Source of the DNA: Myxacorys chilensis ATA2-1-KO14
GTDB lineage: Bacteria > Cyanobacteriota > Cyanobacteriia > Leptolyngbyales > Leptolyngbyaceae
Direction of reading: 5' to 3'
Length of the DNA: 40,366 nucleotides
Assembly: GCA_019359275.1 (NCBI GenBank)
Contig: JAHHHP010000050.1
Coordinates: 1 to 40,366 of the forward strand
Shown piece after piece: positions 16,058 to 24,419 of the stretch (the stretch's first letter is position 1; each line of letters begins with the position of its first letter). The position numbers and the translations under genes are program-made. The notes below the pieces were generated by a model. It did not search any database. It saw only the letters and a list, made by a program, of their open reading frames with translations, and was not told the DNA's origin.

Positions 16058-16858
16058 CTAGCTATTTGCAGTTCCTAACCGGACTTTTGCACGGCGATCG
16101 ACCTCTGCCCAATTCACGACATTCCACCAATTGTTGAGATACTCGGCCCGCCGATTTCGATACTTGAGGTAATAGGCGTGTTCCCAAACATCATTTCCCA
16201 TAATCGGGAAGTTGCCCTCACTAATCGGGTTATCTTGATTGGGCGTTGTTGTAATTTGAAGCTGACCTTGCCCATTACGAACTAGCCAAACCCAACCACT
16301 GCCAAAGCGATCGCCGCCCGCCGCATTAAACTGCTTCTGGAAATTCTCGAAGCTGCCAAAGGTTTGATTGATCTCTTGTGCGATCGCGCCCGTTGGCTGT
16401 CCGCCTCCGTTGGGACTCATAATTTGCCAGAAAATCGTGTGATTCAGATGTCCACCCGCATTATTGCGGACTTTCATCCGAATCGGTTCGGGAACGCTAT
16501 TGAGATCTTTTAATAACGCTTCAACACTGCGATTTTGCACTTGCGGCTGGTCTTTCAACGCCTCATTCAAATTTTTGACATATGCCGCGTGATGTTGGTC
16601 ATGATGCAAGCGCATTGTTTCTACATCGATCGCTTTACTCAGTGCATCGTACCCATAAGGTAAAGGCGGAAGTTGAGCAGGGGAAGCACTCAGCGCCCGA
16701 TCGGGATAGGCAACAGAGATATCTGGAGAAGTAGGAGCCGGGCTTTGTGAATTTGCAGTTGGAGTAGGCTGACATGCTGCAAACATCACTACCATTGCGA
16801 CCCCAAGCAGTAGCTTCAGCGACTGTTTCAGCAATCGTTTCATCATAAGAATTTTCAA
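16058..16858 (-). CDS. sodA: Lipoprotein manganese superoxide dismutase
   Basis: The 266-residue protein dismutates superoxide. Residues 1-28 form a lipoprotein signal ending MFAAC, with lipidation expected at Cys29, then a Pro/Ser/Thr linker to about residue 60 and a full Fe/Mn-SOD domain. Metal ligands by comparison with E. coli SodA are His85, His140, Asp223 and His227 (DVWEHAYY). GGHLNH around 135-140 and Gln207 in TPNQDNP are the Mn-type signature, so manganese is the expected cofactor. It should be anchored in the plasma or thylakoid membrane, facing the outside. The start could also be at Met5 or Met6, without changing the signal. It converges on the phosphatase gene. Confidence 0.93.
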   Translation of the reverse strand: MKILMMKRLLKQSLKLLLGVAMVVMFAACQPTPTANSQSPAPTSPDISVAYPDRALSASPAQLPPLPYGYDALSKAIDVETMRLHHDQHHAAYVKNLNEALKDQPQVQNRSVEALLKDLNSVPEPIRMKVRNNAGGHLNHTIFWQIMSPNGGGQPTGAIAQEINQTFGSFENFQKQFNAAGGDRFGSGWVWLVRNGQGQLQITTTPNQDNPISEGNFPIMGNDVWEHAYYLKYRNRRAEYLNNWWNVVNWAEVDRRAKVRLGTANS

Positions 16859-17074
16859 CGTTAATAGTCCTCAACTAGAATTAATCCAATTTCAGAGAAC
16901 TATATTTTTCATTTTGAAGCAATACACCCCAGTTATAAATCTTATGTGATCTTAGTTCATAGATCTTGTGTAAATAGCAATCTCACCAATAGAATCTCCG
17001 CTCTACATTTTCATTGCTACGCTACTACCATAACTGCTTATAGGACTGTGCGAGTTAATAAAAATTGATTGGCT

Positions 17075-18787
17075 CTAAAAGGGCGTCTCGGTTTGCAGGT
17101 GAATCCGTTGCCTCGTGTGAGGATGAGCGAAAGACAGCGATCGCGCATGCAGGTGTAGCCGAGTCGTTGCTGTATCCTTTCCATACAGTCGATCACCCAA
17201 AATTGGTACTCCCAGCCCTCTCTCATCTGCCGCGTGAACTCGAAGCTGGTGAGTCCGCCCGGTCAACGGGACGAACTCTAGACGAGAGCCGTTTTGCTTA
17301 CGATCGATGACTTGAAAGTGCGTCACGCTGGGTTTACCGCGTTGCCAATCTACCTTCTGTCTGGGGCGATCGCAGGGGTCACTCCAGAGCGGCAACTCGA
17401 TCACGCCGTGCGGTTGCTCAATCGGTTGTGCTAAAACTGCTTCATAAATCTTGTGGACGTGTCGCTGCTGAAACTGTTGGCTAAGCTGTCGATGGGTGAC
17501 TGCATCTCGCGCTAGTAGCAGCAGTCCAGACGTGTCTTGATCCAACCGATGCACAGCATAAATGGCACCGTCCGATCCACGTTGAAAGCGACTCAACACG
17601 CTGTCTTGGGTGTGGAGATGGCGACCCGGCACGGAAAGCAGTCCCGATGGTTTGTCAACGACGAACAGCCAGTCATCTTCATAAACAATGGGGAGAGTTC
17701 CTAAATTTTGGATTGGAGCCAAACAATCCGATAATTGAGGTGACAGTCCTGACAGCAAAAATCCCATCAAGGGCTGACAGCGATCGCGGCAGGCTGGATA
17801 AAATTCTCCCTGAACTTTGTCGCCATTAGCAGAGGGAGAACCCCACCAAAATTCTGCCATTGCTAAAGGTTTGAGCTTGTGAGTTGCAGCATAGTGGAGC
17901 AGTTTTGGGGCGCAACACTCGCCTGTGCCCGTCGGAGGCGCACCGTTGGGCATAAGTTGACGAAGCGATCGCGTCTCTCCTAAAAAATTAGTCAGTTGGT
18001 AGGCGTGATGCATCTGCGCTTGCAGCGTTTGAGAAAGCGTTTTGCGTTGCCGCTTTAGATGGCAGATTTGATGATTCGCCTGCTCAATTTTTTGTTTAAG
18101 CGGCTTTAGAATGCCGTCGCGCTGTTGTTTTAAGCGTCGCCGCTCGATACCATCTTGGCGGCTCTGTTGATCTAACATCTCTAGCGATACAGTTAGCGCT
18201 TCGTCTATTAATGTTTGAGCAAACCTCTGGCGTTGAGCCTGCCGATTCGCTTTACGTTGGCAATGATGCTGCGCGATCGCTTGTAACCGAGTCTCAAACT
18301 CTTGGCTTAGCACTTCATACTGCTGCCGTTCAGGAATCTGTTGTAGAGCAATTAGCTGCTGCTTCATTTCCTCTAACAGAGATAACGTGTGAGCTTCCTC
18401 TAACATCATGCGATTGGCTTCAAGTTGCGTAGGATCACGCCCTGAAATCGGAGTTACCCAACCCTCGACTTCGCTTTCTCCATTCAGCAGCCCAGAGAAA
18501 GCCTTTAGCACCCACTGTTTGCCCAATAGATCTTGAACTAACAGCACGCCATACATTTTGCCTTCCCGACTGTAGCGTTCATCCGTCGCAAGGTGCTGCA
18601 TTAATCCGCGCGCGATCGTCTCTGAAAATCGGGTTCGAGGAAGTTTTGCAATAGTATCGCCATTAGTACACGCAACTTCATCGGAATCGCAGCGATCGCT
18701 ATACCAGTACAGTGAAGATGAGCAATTATCAAAAAAATCGTTCTCATCGATGAATGCTGAAATTGGATGAAGCACAACGTTATCCAA
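17075..18787 (-). CDS. RluA family RNA pseudouridine synthase with long N-terminal extension
   Basis: The C-terminal 220 residues or so are an RluA-type pseudouridine synthase: VVDKPSGLLSVPGR, then AVHRLDQDTSGLLLLARD with catalytic Asp416, then FVPLTGRTHQLRVHAA and the final RLHLHARSLSF. About 340 residues precede this domain. Residues roughly 130-270 are rich in Gln, Leu, Glu and Arg and look like a long coiled coil; QQIPERQQYEVLSQEFETRL is one part. It makes pseudouridine in rRNA or tRNA, but the target position cannot be read from sequence. Extended enzymes of about 560 residues of this kind occur in other bacteria. Its gene lies upstream of sodA on the same strand with a 216-bp gap, so they are probably separate units. 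Confidence 0.87.
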   Translation of the reverse strand: MDNVVLHPISAFIDENDFFDNCSSSLYWYSDRCDSDEVACTNGDTIAKLPRTRFSETIARGLMQHLATDERYSREGKMYGVLLVQDLLGKQWVLKAFSGLLNGESEVEGWVTPISGRDPTQLEANRMMLEEAHTLSLLEEMKQQLIALQQIPERQQYEVLSQEFETRLQAIAQHHCQRKANRQAQRQRFAQTLIDEALTVSLEMLDQQSRQDGIERRRLKQQRDGILKPLKQKIEQANHQICHLKRQRKTLSQTLQAQMHHAYQLTNFLGETRSLRQLMPNGAPPTGTGECCAPKLLHYAATHKLKPLAMAEFWWGSPSANGDKVQGEFYPACRDRCQPLMGFLLSGLSPQLSDCLAPIQNLGTLPIVYEDDWLFVVDKPSGLLSVPGRHLHTQDSVLSRFQRGSDGAIYAVHRLDQDTSGLLLLARDAVTHRQLSQQFQQRHVHKIYEAVLAQPIEQPHGVIELPLWSDPCDRPRQKVDWQRGKPSVTHFQVIDRKQNGSRLEFVPLTGRTHQLRVHAADERGLGVPILGDRLYGKDTATTRLHLHARSLSFAHPHTRQRIHLQTETPF

Positions 18788-18893
18788 AAGAACTTAGTAA
18801 CGCAATTTAGGACAAAAATTGCTGAATTATAATAAAGCGGAGATTGCTATTGTTAATTTGCTGCTCAATCAATATAAAACTTACATTGTTGTC

Positions 18894-19448
18894 ATGCAAG
18901 CCTATCCTAAACCCACTAAAGCCGAAATTCAGGCAGCATTTGGTAGATTTATACCAGATGTTCTTGCACCCAACTTGAAGGTTTTATTTTGTGGCATCAA
19001 TCCTAGTCTTTACAGTGCGGCAGTTGGACATCATTTCGCCCGTCCGGGCAACCGCTTCTGGCCCGCACTCCATGCTGCAGGCTTTACCGATCGGCTCCTC
19101 ACACCAGCCGAAGATGGTGACCTGTTGAAGTCTGGCTACGGACTCACAAACCTCGCACCACGAGCAACTGCACGCGCCGACCAGCTAGATGTGGAGGAAT
19201 TATTGGCAGGGTATCAACAATTAAGCGCAAAAGTGGAGCATTATCAGCCTCGATTTCTTGCAGTGCTAGGGGTGAGTGCTTACCGGATCGCGTTTAACCG
19301 TCCTAAAGCCGCGATCGGAGAACAGCTAGAATCGCTAAACGGCACCCGAGTGTGGGTATTACCAAATCCGAGCGGATTAAACGCTCACTATCAATTGAAC
19401 GACCTTGCACGCACCTATCGAGACCTGCGAGTAACGGCTGAAGAATAA
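18894..19448 (+). CDS. mug: G/U mismatch-specific uracil-DNA glycosylase
   Basis: This 184-residue protein matches Mug (mismatch-specific uracil or thymine glycosylase), which removes U or T mispaired with G and some alkylated cytosine adducts. The active-site segment is LFCGINPSLYSAAVGHHFA, with Asn of GINP the catalytic position, followed by NRFWPALHAAGFTDRLL. The DNA-intercalation loop region is WVLPNPSGLN. E. coli Mug has GINPG, so Ser replaces the Gly here. I start at ATG 18894, since the extra 25 codons from 18819 begin with TTG and have no family match. It is divergent from the pseudouridine synthase gene. Confidence 0.88.
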   Translation: MQAYPKPTKAEIQAAFGRFIPDVLAPNLKVLFCGINPSLYSAAVGHHFARPGNRFWPALHAAGFTDRLLTPAEDGDLLKSGYGLTNLAPRATARADQLDVEELLAGYQQLSAKVEHYQPRFLAVLGVSAYRIAFNRPKAAIGEQLESLNGTRVWVLPNPSGLNAHYQLNDLARTYRDLRVTAEE

Positions 19449-19552
19449 TCGAAATACTGATTTGCCACCATTTTCCTGAGAATTTACCGTTGAGCTTGGT
19501 CACACTTGCCTCTATGATCGGTACTTTGCAAATCCGTATTAGGAGCGAAGGT

Positions 19553-20932
19553 ATGGTCTTGGGCAGTTGTCATTCCGGGATTGCAGCAGGTATGGCTGCA
19601 CTACAACTCTTCTACAACTCCTCTACAGGACTCTGGAAGACAACGAATTGGTGGAACTCGGCAAACGCCCTACAAACGACGGCTGAGTACTCTCGCTTGA
19701 CGGGTGACTCGACCTACCGCAAGACACTTTCCAATACTTTCGAGAAGCAAAAACACAAAAAATTTTTAGACCCCTGGTATCGAGACGACGACGGCTGGTG
19801 GGCACTTGCTTGGATCAAAGCCTACGACCTGACCGGGGAAACTCGCTACCTTGACATGGCAAAAACAATTTTCAAGGATATGCAGAAGGGATGGGATGCG
19901 CAGTGCGGCGGCGGTCTTTGGTGGCTCAAAAAACAGCGAAACTATAAAAATGCGATTACAACCTCGCTATTTCTGTCAGTTGCCGCGAAATTACACCTAA
20001 GAACACCAAACGATAAGGGTACAGGAAGCTATTTGAACTGGTCAAAGCGATCGTGGGCGTGGATCAAAAAATCCGGCATGATCAACTCAAAACAGTTGGT
20101 CAACGACGGCTTGAACAGCGGTTGTCGCAACAATGGAGAACCGACATGGACTTACAACCAAGGCGTATTGATTGGCGGATTGGTTGACCTGCACAAAAGC
20201 ACCAATGATCCGAGTTTGCTAAGGCAGGCACACGCGATCGCAGATGCCTCAATGCGATCGTTAGCTCCAAACGGAATTCTGCGTGAAGTCTGTGAACCGG
20301 ACTGCGGAGAAGATGGTGAGCAGTTCAAAGGCATCTTTATGCGAAACTTGTCAGCTCTCCACCAAGTTTCACCAAGAGATTCGTACCGCAAGTTTATTGT
20401 CAAAAACGCGATGTCAATCTTAAAGAATGCTCGCCGTCCCCACTTTGGCCTCAGTTGGTCAAAACCGTCTGATCGAGCTAATGCCGCACGGCAGAGTTCT
20501 GCTTTGGATGCGTTGAATGCCGCGATCGCAGTAACGTCTCAAAAACAGATGTATCAAGCTGAATCAGCTTCCTTAAACAAGCTCTCCATTCTACAAAAAG
20601 GAAAAGGATATCAAGGAAAAGGATATGTGACCGATTGGACTCGCGATGGTCAATGGATTACCTTTAATGTTGACCTGACTTGTTCAGGTGCTTACGATTT
20701 AGCATTTCGCTATGCTTCAGAAAAAGATGCCTCTCGCACGGTCTATATCAATGGCAAAAGTATTGCTAAAAATCATCGTTTCTCTAGTACTGGTAACTGG
20801 AAGTGGCGTCAAACTCACCTCTCCAATGTACAGCTTAATGTAGGACGCAATACGGTTTCGATCATTTTTAACCGCTCGAAAGGTAGCCGTCACGAATTAA
20901 GGTTCGATGAACTAGCCGTCAAACCGCGTTAG
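19553..20932 (+). CDS. GH76 family glycosidase with C-terminal CBM35/CBM6-like domain
   Basis: The 459-residue protein has an (alpha/alpha)6 GH76 domain at about 10-330, a family of endo-alpha-1,6-mannanases. The catalytic Asp pair is probably in WYRDDDGWWALAW, and TWTYNQGVLIGGLVDL is a second family hallmark. Residues from about 350 (YQAESASLN) to the end form a beta-sandwich carbohydrate-binding module of the CBM6/35 type, ending RHELRFDELAVK. ATG 19553 is preceded at 7 nt by AGGAG (19541-19545), which fixes the start and removes the longer TTG frame at 19490. With that start there is no signal peptide. This is unusual for a polysaccharide hydrolase and leaves its location open. Substrate inferred as an alpha-mannan or related glycan. 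Confidence 0.85.
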   Translation: MVLGSCHSGIAAGMAALQLFYNSSTGLWKTTNWWNSANALQTTAEYSRLTGDSTYRKTLSNTFEKQKHKKFLDPWYRDDDGWWALAWIKAYDLTGETRYLDMAKTIFKDMQKGWDAQCGGGLWWLKKQRNYKNAITTSLFLSVAAKLHLRTPNDKGTGSYLNWSKRSWAWIKKSGMINSKQLVNDGLNSGCRNNGEPTWTYNQGVLIGGLVDLHKSTNDPSLLRQAHAIADASMRSLAPNGILREVCEPDCGEDGEQFKGIFMRNLSALHQVSPRDSYRKFIVKNAMSILKNARRPHFGLSWSKPSDRANAARQSSALDALNAAIAVTSQKQMYQAESASLNKLSILQKGKGYQGKGYVTDWTRDGQWITFNVDLTCSGAYDLAFRYASEKDASRTVYINGKSIAKNHRFSSTGNWKWRQTHLSNVQLNVGRNTVSIIFNRSKGSRHELRFDELAVKPR

Positions 20933-20964
20933 AGCTATACCTATATCTCTAACACCCTGCATCA

Positions 20965-21819
20965 CTAAGTTTCTATAGAATTATCAGAATCGAGAGAATG
21001 ATCAGAATCGAGAGCTAAGCGATCGCTCAATGCTACCCAGTTTTCAACACTCAAATCTTCAGCCCGAACTTGCGAATTAATGCCCAACTCTTCCAAAATT
21101 TGACCGAGTTGATCGGGTTCAATTTGACTTTTGAGATTATTCCTCAACATCTTTCGGCGGCTCGAAAACCCTGATTTGATTAGCGTTTCCATCCGGCGCG
21201 GATTGGTCGGCGGAGTTGCAATCTGACGAGGACGCAGCCGAATTACTGCCGAATCTACTTTGGGTGGAGGTTGAAACGCTTTAGCGGGTACATCGCAAAT
21301 GAATTCAGCCTGGGCTAAATATTGCACTCGCACTGACAATGCTGCGAAATGAGTTGAGTGAGCCGGAGCGCAAATTCGTAAAGCAACCTCTTTCTGAACG
21401 AGTAGCACAATGGAATCAAGTGGTTTAGGATTCGGGTTTGAGATTGTGCCTAACAACTTCTCTAGAATAGGCCCGGTAATGTTATAGGGAATATTAGCGA
21501 CGACTTTATTGGGATGCTGAAATTTTGGAAAGGGTTCTAATAATGCATCAAGATCGATCGCTAAAAAATCACCTTGCAACAGCAAAAAGTTTTCAATTTT
21601 CCCAAACTTTTGCATCAGAATCGGGCACAGGTCACGATCGAGTTCAACCGCAACTACAGCTTGAGCTTGCTGAAATAACTGACGAGTCAGAATTCCTGTT
21701 CCTGGGCCTATTTCAAGGACGCGATCGCGCCCACTTAATTCTGCTGCATTGACAATTTTACTCAAGGCTTTTTCGCTCTTGAGCCAGTGTTGCCCAAATT
21801 GTTTTCTCGCTTTTGGCAC
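20965..21819 (-). CDS. rsmA: 16S rRNA (adenine1518-N6/adenine1519-N6)-dimethyltransferase
   Basis: This 284-residue enzyme is RsmA (KsgA), which dimethylates two adjacent adenines in the 3' hairpin of 16S rRNA late in 30S assembly. Hallmarks are QHWLKSEKALSKIV near the N-terminus, the SAM site VLEIGPGTGILTRQL, the catalytic VVANIPYNITGPIL (N-I-P-Y), and PKVDSAVIRLRPR. The C-terminus ends in a Ser/Asp repeat (DSDHSLDSDNS). It lies 17 bp downstream of purM on the same strand, so the two are probably one transcript. It converges on the GH76 gene with a 32-bp gap. Confidence 0.94.
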   Translation of the reverse strand: MPKARKQFGQHWLKSEKALSKIVNAAELSGRDRVLEIGPGTGILTRQLFQQAQAVVAVELDRDLCPILMQKFGKIENFLLLQGDFLAIDLDALLEPFPKFQHPNKVVANIPYNITGPILEKLLGTISNPNPKPLDSIVLLVQKEVALRICAPAHSTHFAALSVRVQYLAQAEFICDVPAKAFQPPPKVDSAVIRLRPRQIATPPTNPRRMETLIKSGFSSRRKMLRNNLKSQIEPDQLGQILEELGINSQVRAEDLSVENWVALSDRLALDSDHSLDSDNSIET

Positions 21820-21836
21820 AGTTTTAGCCTGAGAGT

Positions 21837-22877
21837 TTAATTTGGTAAACCGATTAATTGACCCTCACCCGGAACTACAGTTCCTAGAGTAGAAGCGTTG
21901 ATGCCGTGCTCGCGCAACAATTGAATTGTTTTTTCTGCGTGATCAGGCGAGACGATCACAACAAAGCCTACTCCCATATTGAAGGTGTGAAACATGTCCC
22001 TCGGTGAAACATTTCCTTCTGCCGCTAACCAATGGAAAATCGGCAAAATCTCCCAGCCGAACGGATCAATTTCGACCGTCTGATTGGGTTGCAGACAGCG
22101 CGGTAAGTTTTCTGGCAGTCCGCCTCCGGTGATGTGAGCCATTCCGTGAATTGGAATCCCGCTTTTGAGCGCCGCCAGAATGGGTTTAACGTAAATCTGA
22201 GTCGGGGTGAGCAGCACTTCGCCTAACGTCTTGCCCCTGAGTAGGTCAGGGCGATCGCTCCACGCATAACTACGATCGCTCACAATTTTCCGCACCAAAC
22301 TAAAGCCATTGCTATGAACGCCCGTACTAGGAAGCGCGATCGCAATATCACCAGTTTGCACCTGCGAGGCGTCTAAAATTTTACTTTTTTCTACAATGCC
22401 AACCGAGAAACCCGCAAGGTCATACTCATCCGCCTGATAAAATCCTGGCATTTCTGCGGTTTCGCCGCCCAGCAAAGCACAACCTGCTAATTCACATCCG
22501 CGAGCAATGCCATCAACAACCTGCGCTAACTGTTCGGGTTCTAAGTGTCCAGTCGCCACATAGTCCAAGAAGAAAAGCGGTTCTGCTCCACACGTCAGAA
22601 CGTCATTTACACACATGGCAACTAAGTCAATTCCCACCGTGTCGTGACGCTTTAATATGTGCGCCAGCTTCAGCTTCGTTCCGACACCATCTGTACCAGA
22701 CACCAAAACAGGTTCCTGGTATCCACTCGGTAGTTGAAATAATCCACTAAAGCCACCAATTCCTCCCAACACTTCTGGGCGGTGGGTGCGTTTCACCATT
22801 GTGCTGATGCGATCGACAAAGGCTCGACCTGCTTCAACATCAACTCCAGCTTCACGATAATCCATGCTAGATGACAA
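21837..22877 (-). CDS. purM: Phosphoribosylformylglycinamidine cyclo-ligase (AIR synthetase)
   Basis: The 346-residue enzyme catalyses the fifth step of purine synthesis, the ATP-dependent ring closure of FGAM to AIR. Family motifs are visible in order: MDYREAGVDVEAGRAFVD, GGFSGLF, SGTDGVGTKLKLA, DLVAMCVNDVL, LLGGETAEMPGFY, and HITGGGLPENLPR. Length is usual. It is followed after 17 bp by rsmA. Three 11-bp tandem repeats lie 34-66 bp upstream of its start and could be an operator for it. Confidence 0.95.
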   Translation of the reverse strand: MSSSMDYREAGVDVEAGRAFVDRISTMVKRTHRPEVLGGIGGFSGLFQLPSGYQEPVLVSGTDGVGTKLKLAHILKRHDTVGIDLVAMCVNDVLTCGAEPLFFLDYVATGHLEPEQLAQVVDGIARGCELAGCALLGGETAEMPGFYQADEYDLAGFSVGIVEKSKILDASQVQTGDIAIALPSTGVHSNGFSLVRKIVSDRSYAWSDRPDLLRGKTLGEVLLTPTQIYVKPILAALKSGIPIHGMAHITGGGLPENLPRCLQPNQTVEIDPFGWEILPIFHWLAAEGNVSPRDMFHTFNMGVGFVVIVSPDHAEKTIQLLREHGINASTLGTVVPGEGQLIGLPN

Positions 22878-23213
22878 GACGGCAAGATTTCAGCATAACT
22901 CACAATGTATGTGAAGTTAATATGAAGTTATCATGAAGTAAAGAAGTCTATCTATAGACAGATAACAACCTAATCGCGCTCTGGGGTTCCATTCTAGCAG
23001 CGTTTTCATATGTGAAGAAACTGTAAAGTTTCATTGCTTACTGATAGCACCCTGATCCCCTTGGTAAAAACTTCATGTTAGTCTGTTGCAGTTCTGTAAC
23101 CAGGAGTGAACACGGAGCGAGTACGAGTTTATCGATCAGCCATTCAAGCGTTCATCGCGGCGCAATTCGCTAAAGCCCTCGGACTCTAGTTTGAAGTGAC
23201 TCTCAAAAGGGAT
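22878..23213. other. Divergent intergenic region purM-rlpA
   Basis: This 336-bp gap must hold promoters for purM leftward and rlpA rightward. Besides the 11-bp repeat array it contains the inverted repeat GTCTAT-ct-ATAGAC at 22946-22959. I see no gene, RNA or terminator in the remainder. Confidence 0.6.
22911..22943 (-). promoter_or_regulatory. Three 11-bp tandem repeats upstream of purM
   Basis: GTGAAGTTAAT, ATGAAGTTATC and ATGAAGTAAAG follow each other without gaps. On the minus strand, the purM sense strand, each unit holds an (A/T)(T/A)AACTT-like octamer followed by three bases. Tandem 11-bp spacing is the layout bound by OmpR/PhoB-type regulators (SphR or RpaB in cyanobacteria). The array is 34-66 bp before the purM start, in the promoter zone. 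Which regulator binds cannot be told by eye. Confidence 0.5.
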
Positions 23214-24377
23214 ATGAATAAAAAACTGATAAGCGGTCTGACTGCCACCTTGCTGCTGAGTGCAGCATTGAGTGCAACCTCTAGTAGTAGTGCGGAAGCC
23301 ACTCCAGCAGGAAGCCAAGACTCTCAAGCTGAATCTTCAGCCCCTCACCCGCTTCCCCTCGAGCCTCGAATAGGCAACTCGGCGAAGATGGGTCAAACCC
23401 CGACTCAACCCCAAATTGCTTCATCTCAGAGCAACGATGTGGTGAAAGTTGGTGAACAGCAAACTCCCGCTTCTCAAGCCGAGGATTCCATCGCTAAGAT
23501 TCAATCTCACGATCTCTCAGGGCGCAAAGCCGCCACCGTCTACGTCAAAGATATTCCCGTCGTTACGTTCGTCGGTCCACAGCGAACAACCTCTAGTGAC
23601 ATCAAAACGGGAGAGGTGCAAACCGACGATGTTAAACCCGCAAAGCTCAAGTCTGGTTCTGGAAATACCCTGGTAGGAACCCCTTCTGAGCCGCGTCAGA
23701 ATTTTGGAAATTCAGGTGATCCAATTGCTAGAGCTACCGCAATTGCCGCCAAACTCAATCAGCTCCACCGTCAAGGGGTCAAGGCGGATTCAATCTCCGT
23801 CAAGTGGAAGCCAAACCAGAGTCAACCCCGCGATGCATCCGCAAGCGGTCGCTACGTGATCGAAGCCGATAAAATTGCGCTGATTGCGGTTGAGTCGGAA
23901 ACAATTTTGCCCGATACAACAAAGAACCCTGAACAGGATGCGCTTCAAGTAACAAACCGCCTCCGTCGATTGCTCGGAAATGCGCCTCCGCTGAAAGCGG
24001 TGAAGGGCAAACCAGAGCGCCGCAATGAGCAGCAGATTTCCTTCGGACCAATCAAACTGACGATCAATGGCATGGCGTCTTGGTATGGCCCTGGGTTTGA
24101 TGGCAATCGCAGCGCCAGTGGAGAAGTGTTTAACCAGAATGCACTGACAGCGGCTCACAGGACGCTACCGTTCGGCACGAAAGTTCAAGTGACAAATCTG
24201 GATAATGGTCGATCGGTTGTCGTGCGAATCAATGATCGCGGTCCGTTCTCAGGCGATCGTGTCCTTGATCTCTCGGCTGGTGCGGCTCGCATTCTCGGCC
24301 TGATTCAGTCTGGAGTGGCTCCGGTTAAGCTCGAAGTTTTTGACAATCGCCGCCAAACCGCGACGGTAGAAAACTAA
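23214..24377 (+). CDS. rlpA: RlpA-like double-psi beta-barrel protein (septal ring lytic transglycosylase family)
   Basis: The 387-residue exported protein has a signal peptide (MNKKLISGLTATLLLSAALS, cleaved near SSSAEA), a long polar region rich in Ser, Gln and Pro to about residue 280, and a double-psi beta-barrel domain at about 283-375. The barrel shows GMASWYGPGFDGNRSASGE, LTAAHRTLPFGTKV and VVRINDRGPFSG, with the conserved Asp and His of RlpA enzymes. In other bacteria RlpA cleaves denuded peptidoglycan strands at the septum. There is no SPOR domain visible, so septal targeting would have to use the long N-terminal region. A GTG at 23196 would add six residues; I prefer ATG 23214 because it begins a regular signal peptide. 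Confidence 0.88.
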   Translation: MNKKLISGLTATLLLSAALSATSSSSAEATPAGSQDSQAESSAPHPLPLEPRIGNSAKMGQTPTQPQIASSQSNDVVKVGEQQTPASQAEDSIAKIQSHDLSGRKAATVYVKDIPVVTFVGPQRTTSSDIKTGEVQTDDVKPAKLKSGSGNTLVGTPSEPRQNFGNSGDPIARATAIAAKLNQLHRQGVKADSISVKWKPNQSQPRDASASGRYVIEADKIALIAVESETILPDTTKNPEQDALQVTNRLRRLLGNAPPLKAVKGKPERRNEQQISFGPIKLTINGMASWYGPGFDGNRSASGEVFNQNALTAAHRTLPFGTKVQVTNLDNGRSVVVRINDRGPFSGDRVLDLSAGAARILGLIQSGVAPVKLEVFDNRRQTATVEN

Positions 24378-24378
24378 C

Positions 24379-24419
24379 TGATGCCTTGTAGGGATGCACT
24401 CAACATTCCTACAGCATCA
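24379..24419. terminator. Hairpin between rlpA and the MidA-type gene
   Basis: TGATGC and TGTAGG (24379-24384 and 24387-24392) pair with CCTACA and GCATCA (24408-24419), with a two-base bulge and a 15-nt loop. It lies directly after the rlpA stop and overlaps the stop of the converging methyltransferase gene, so it may serve both. Confidence 0.45.
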
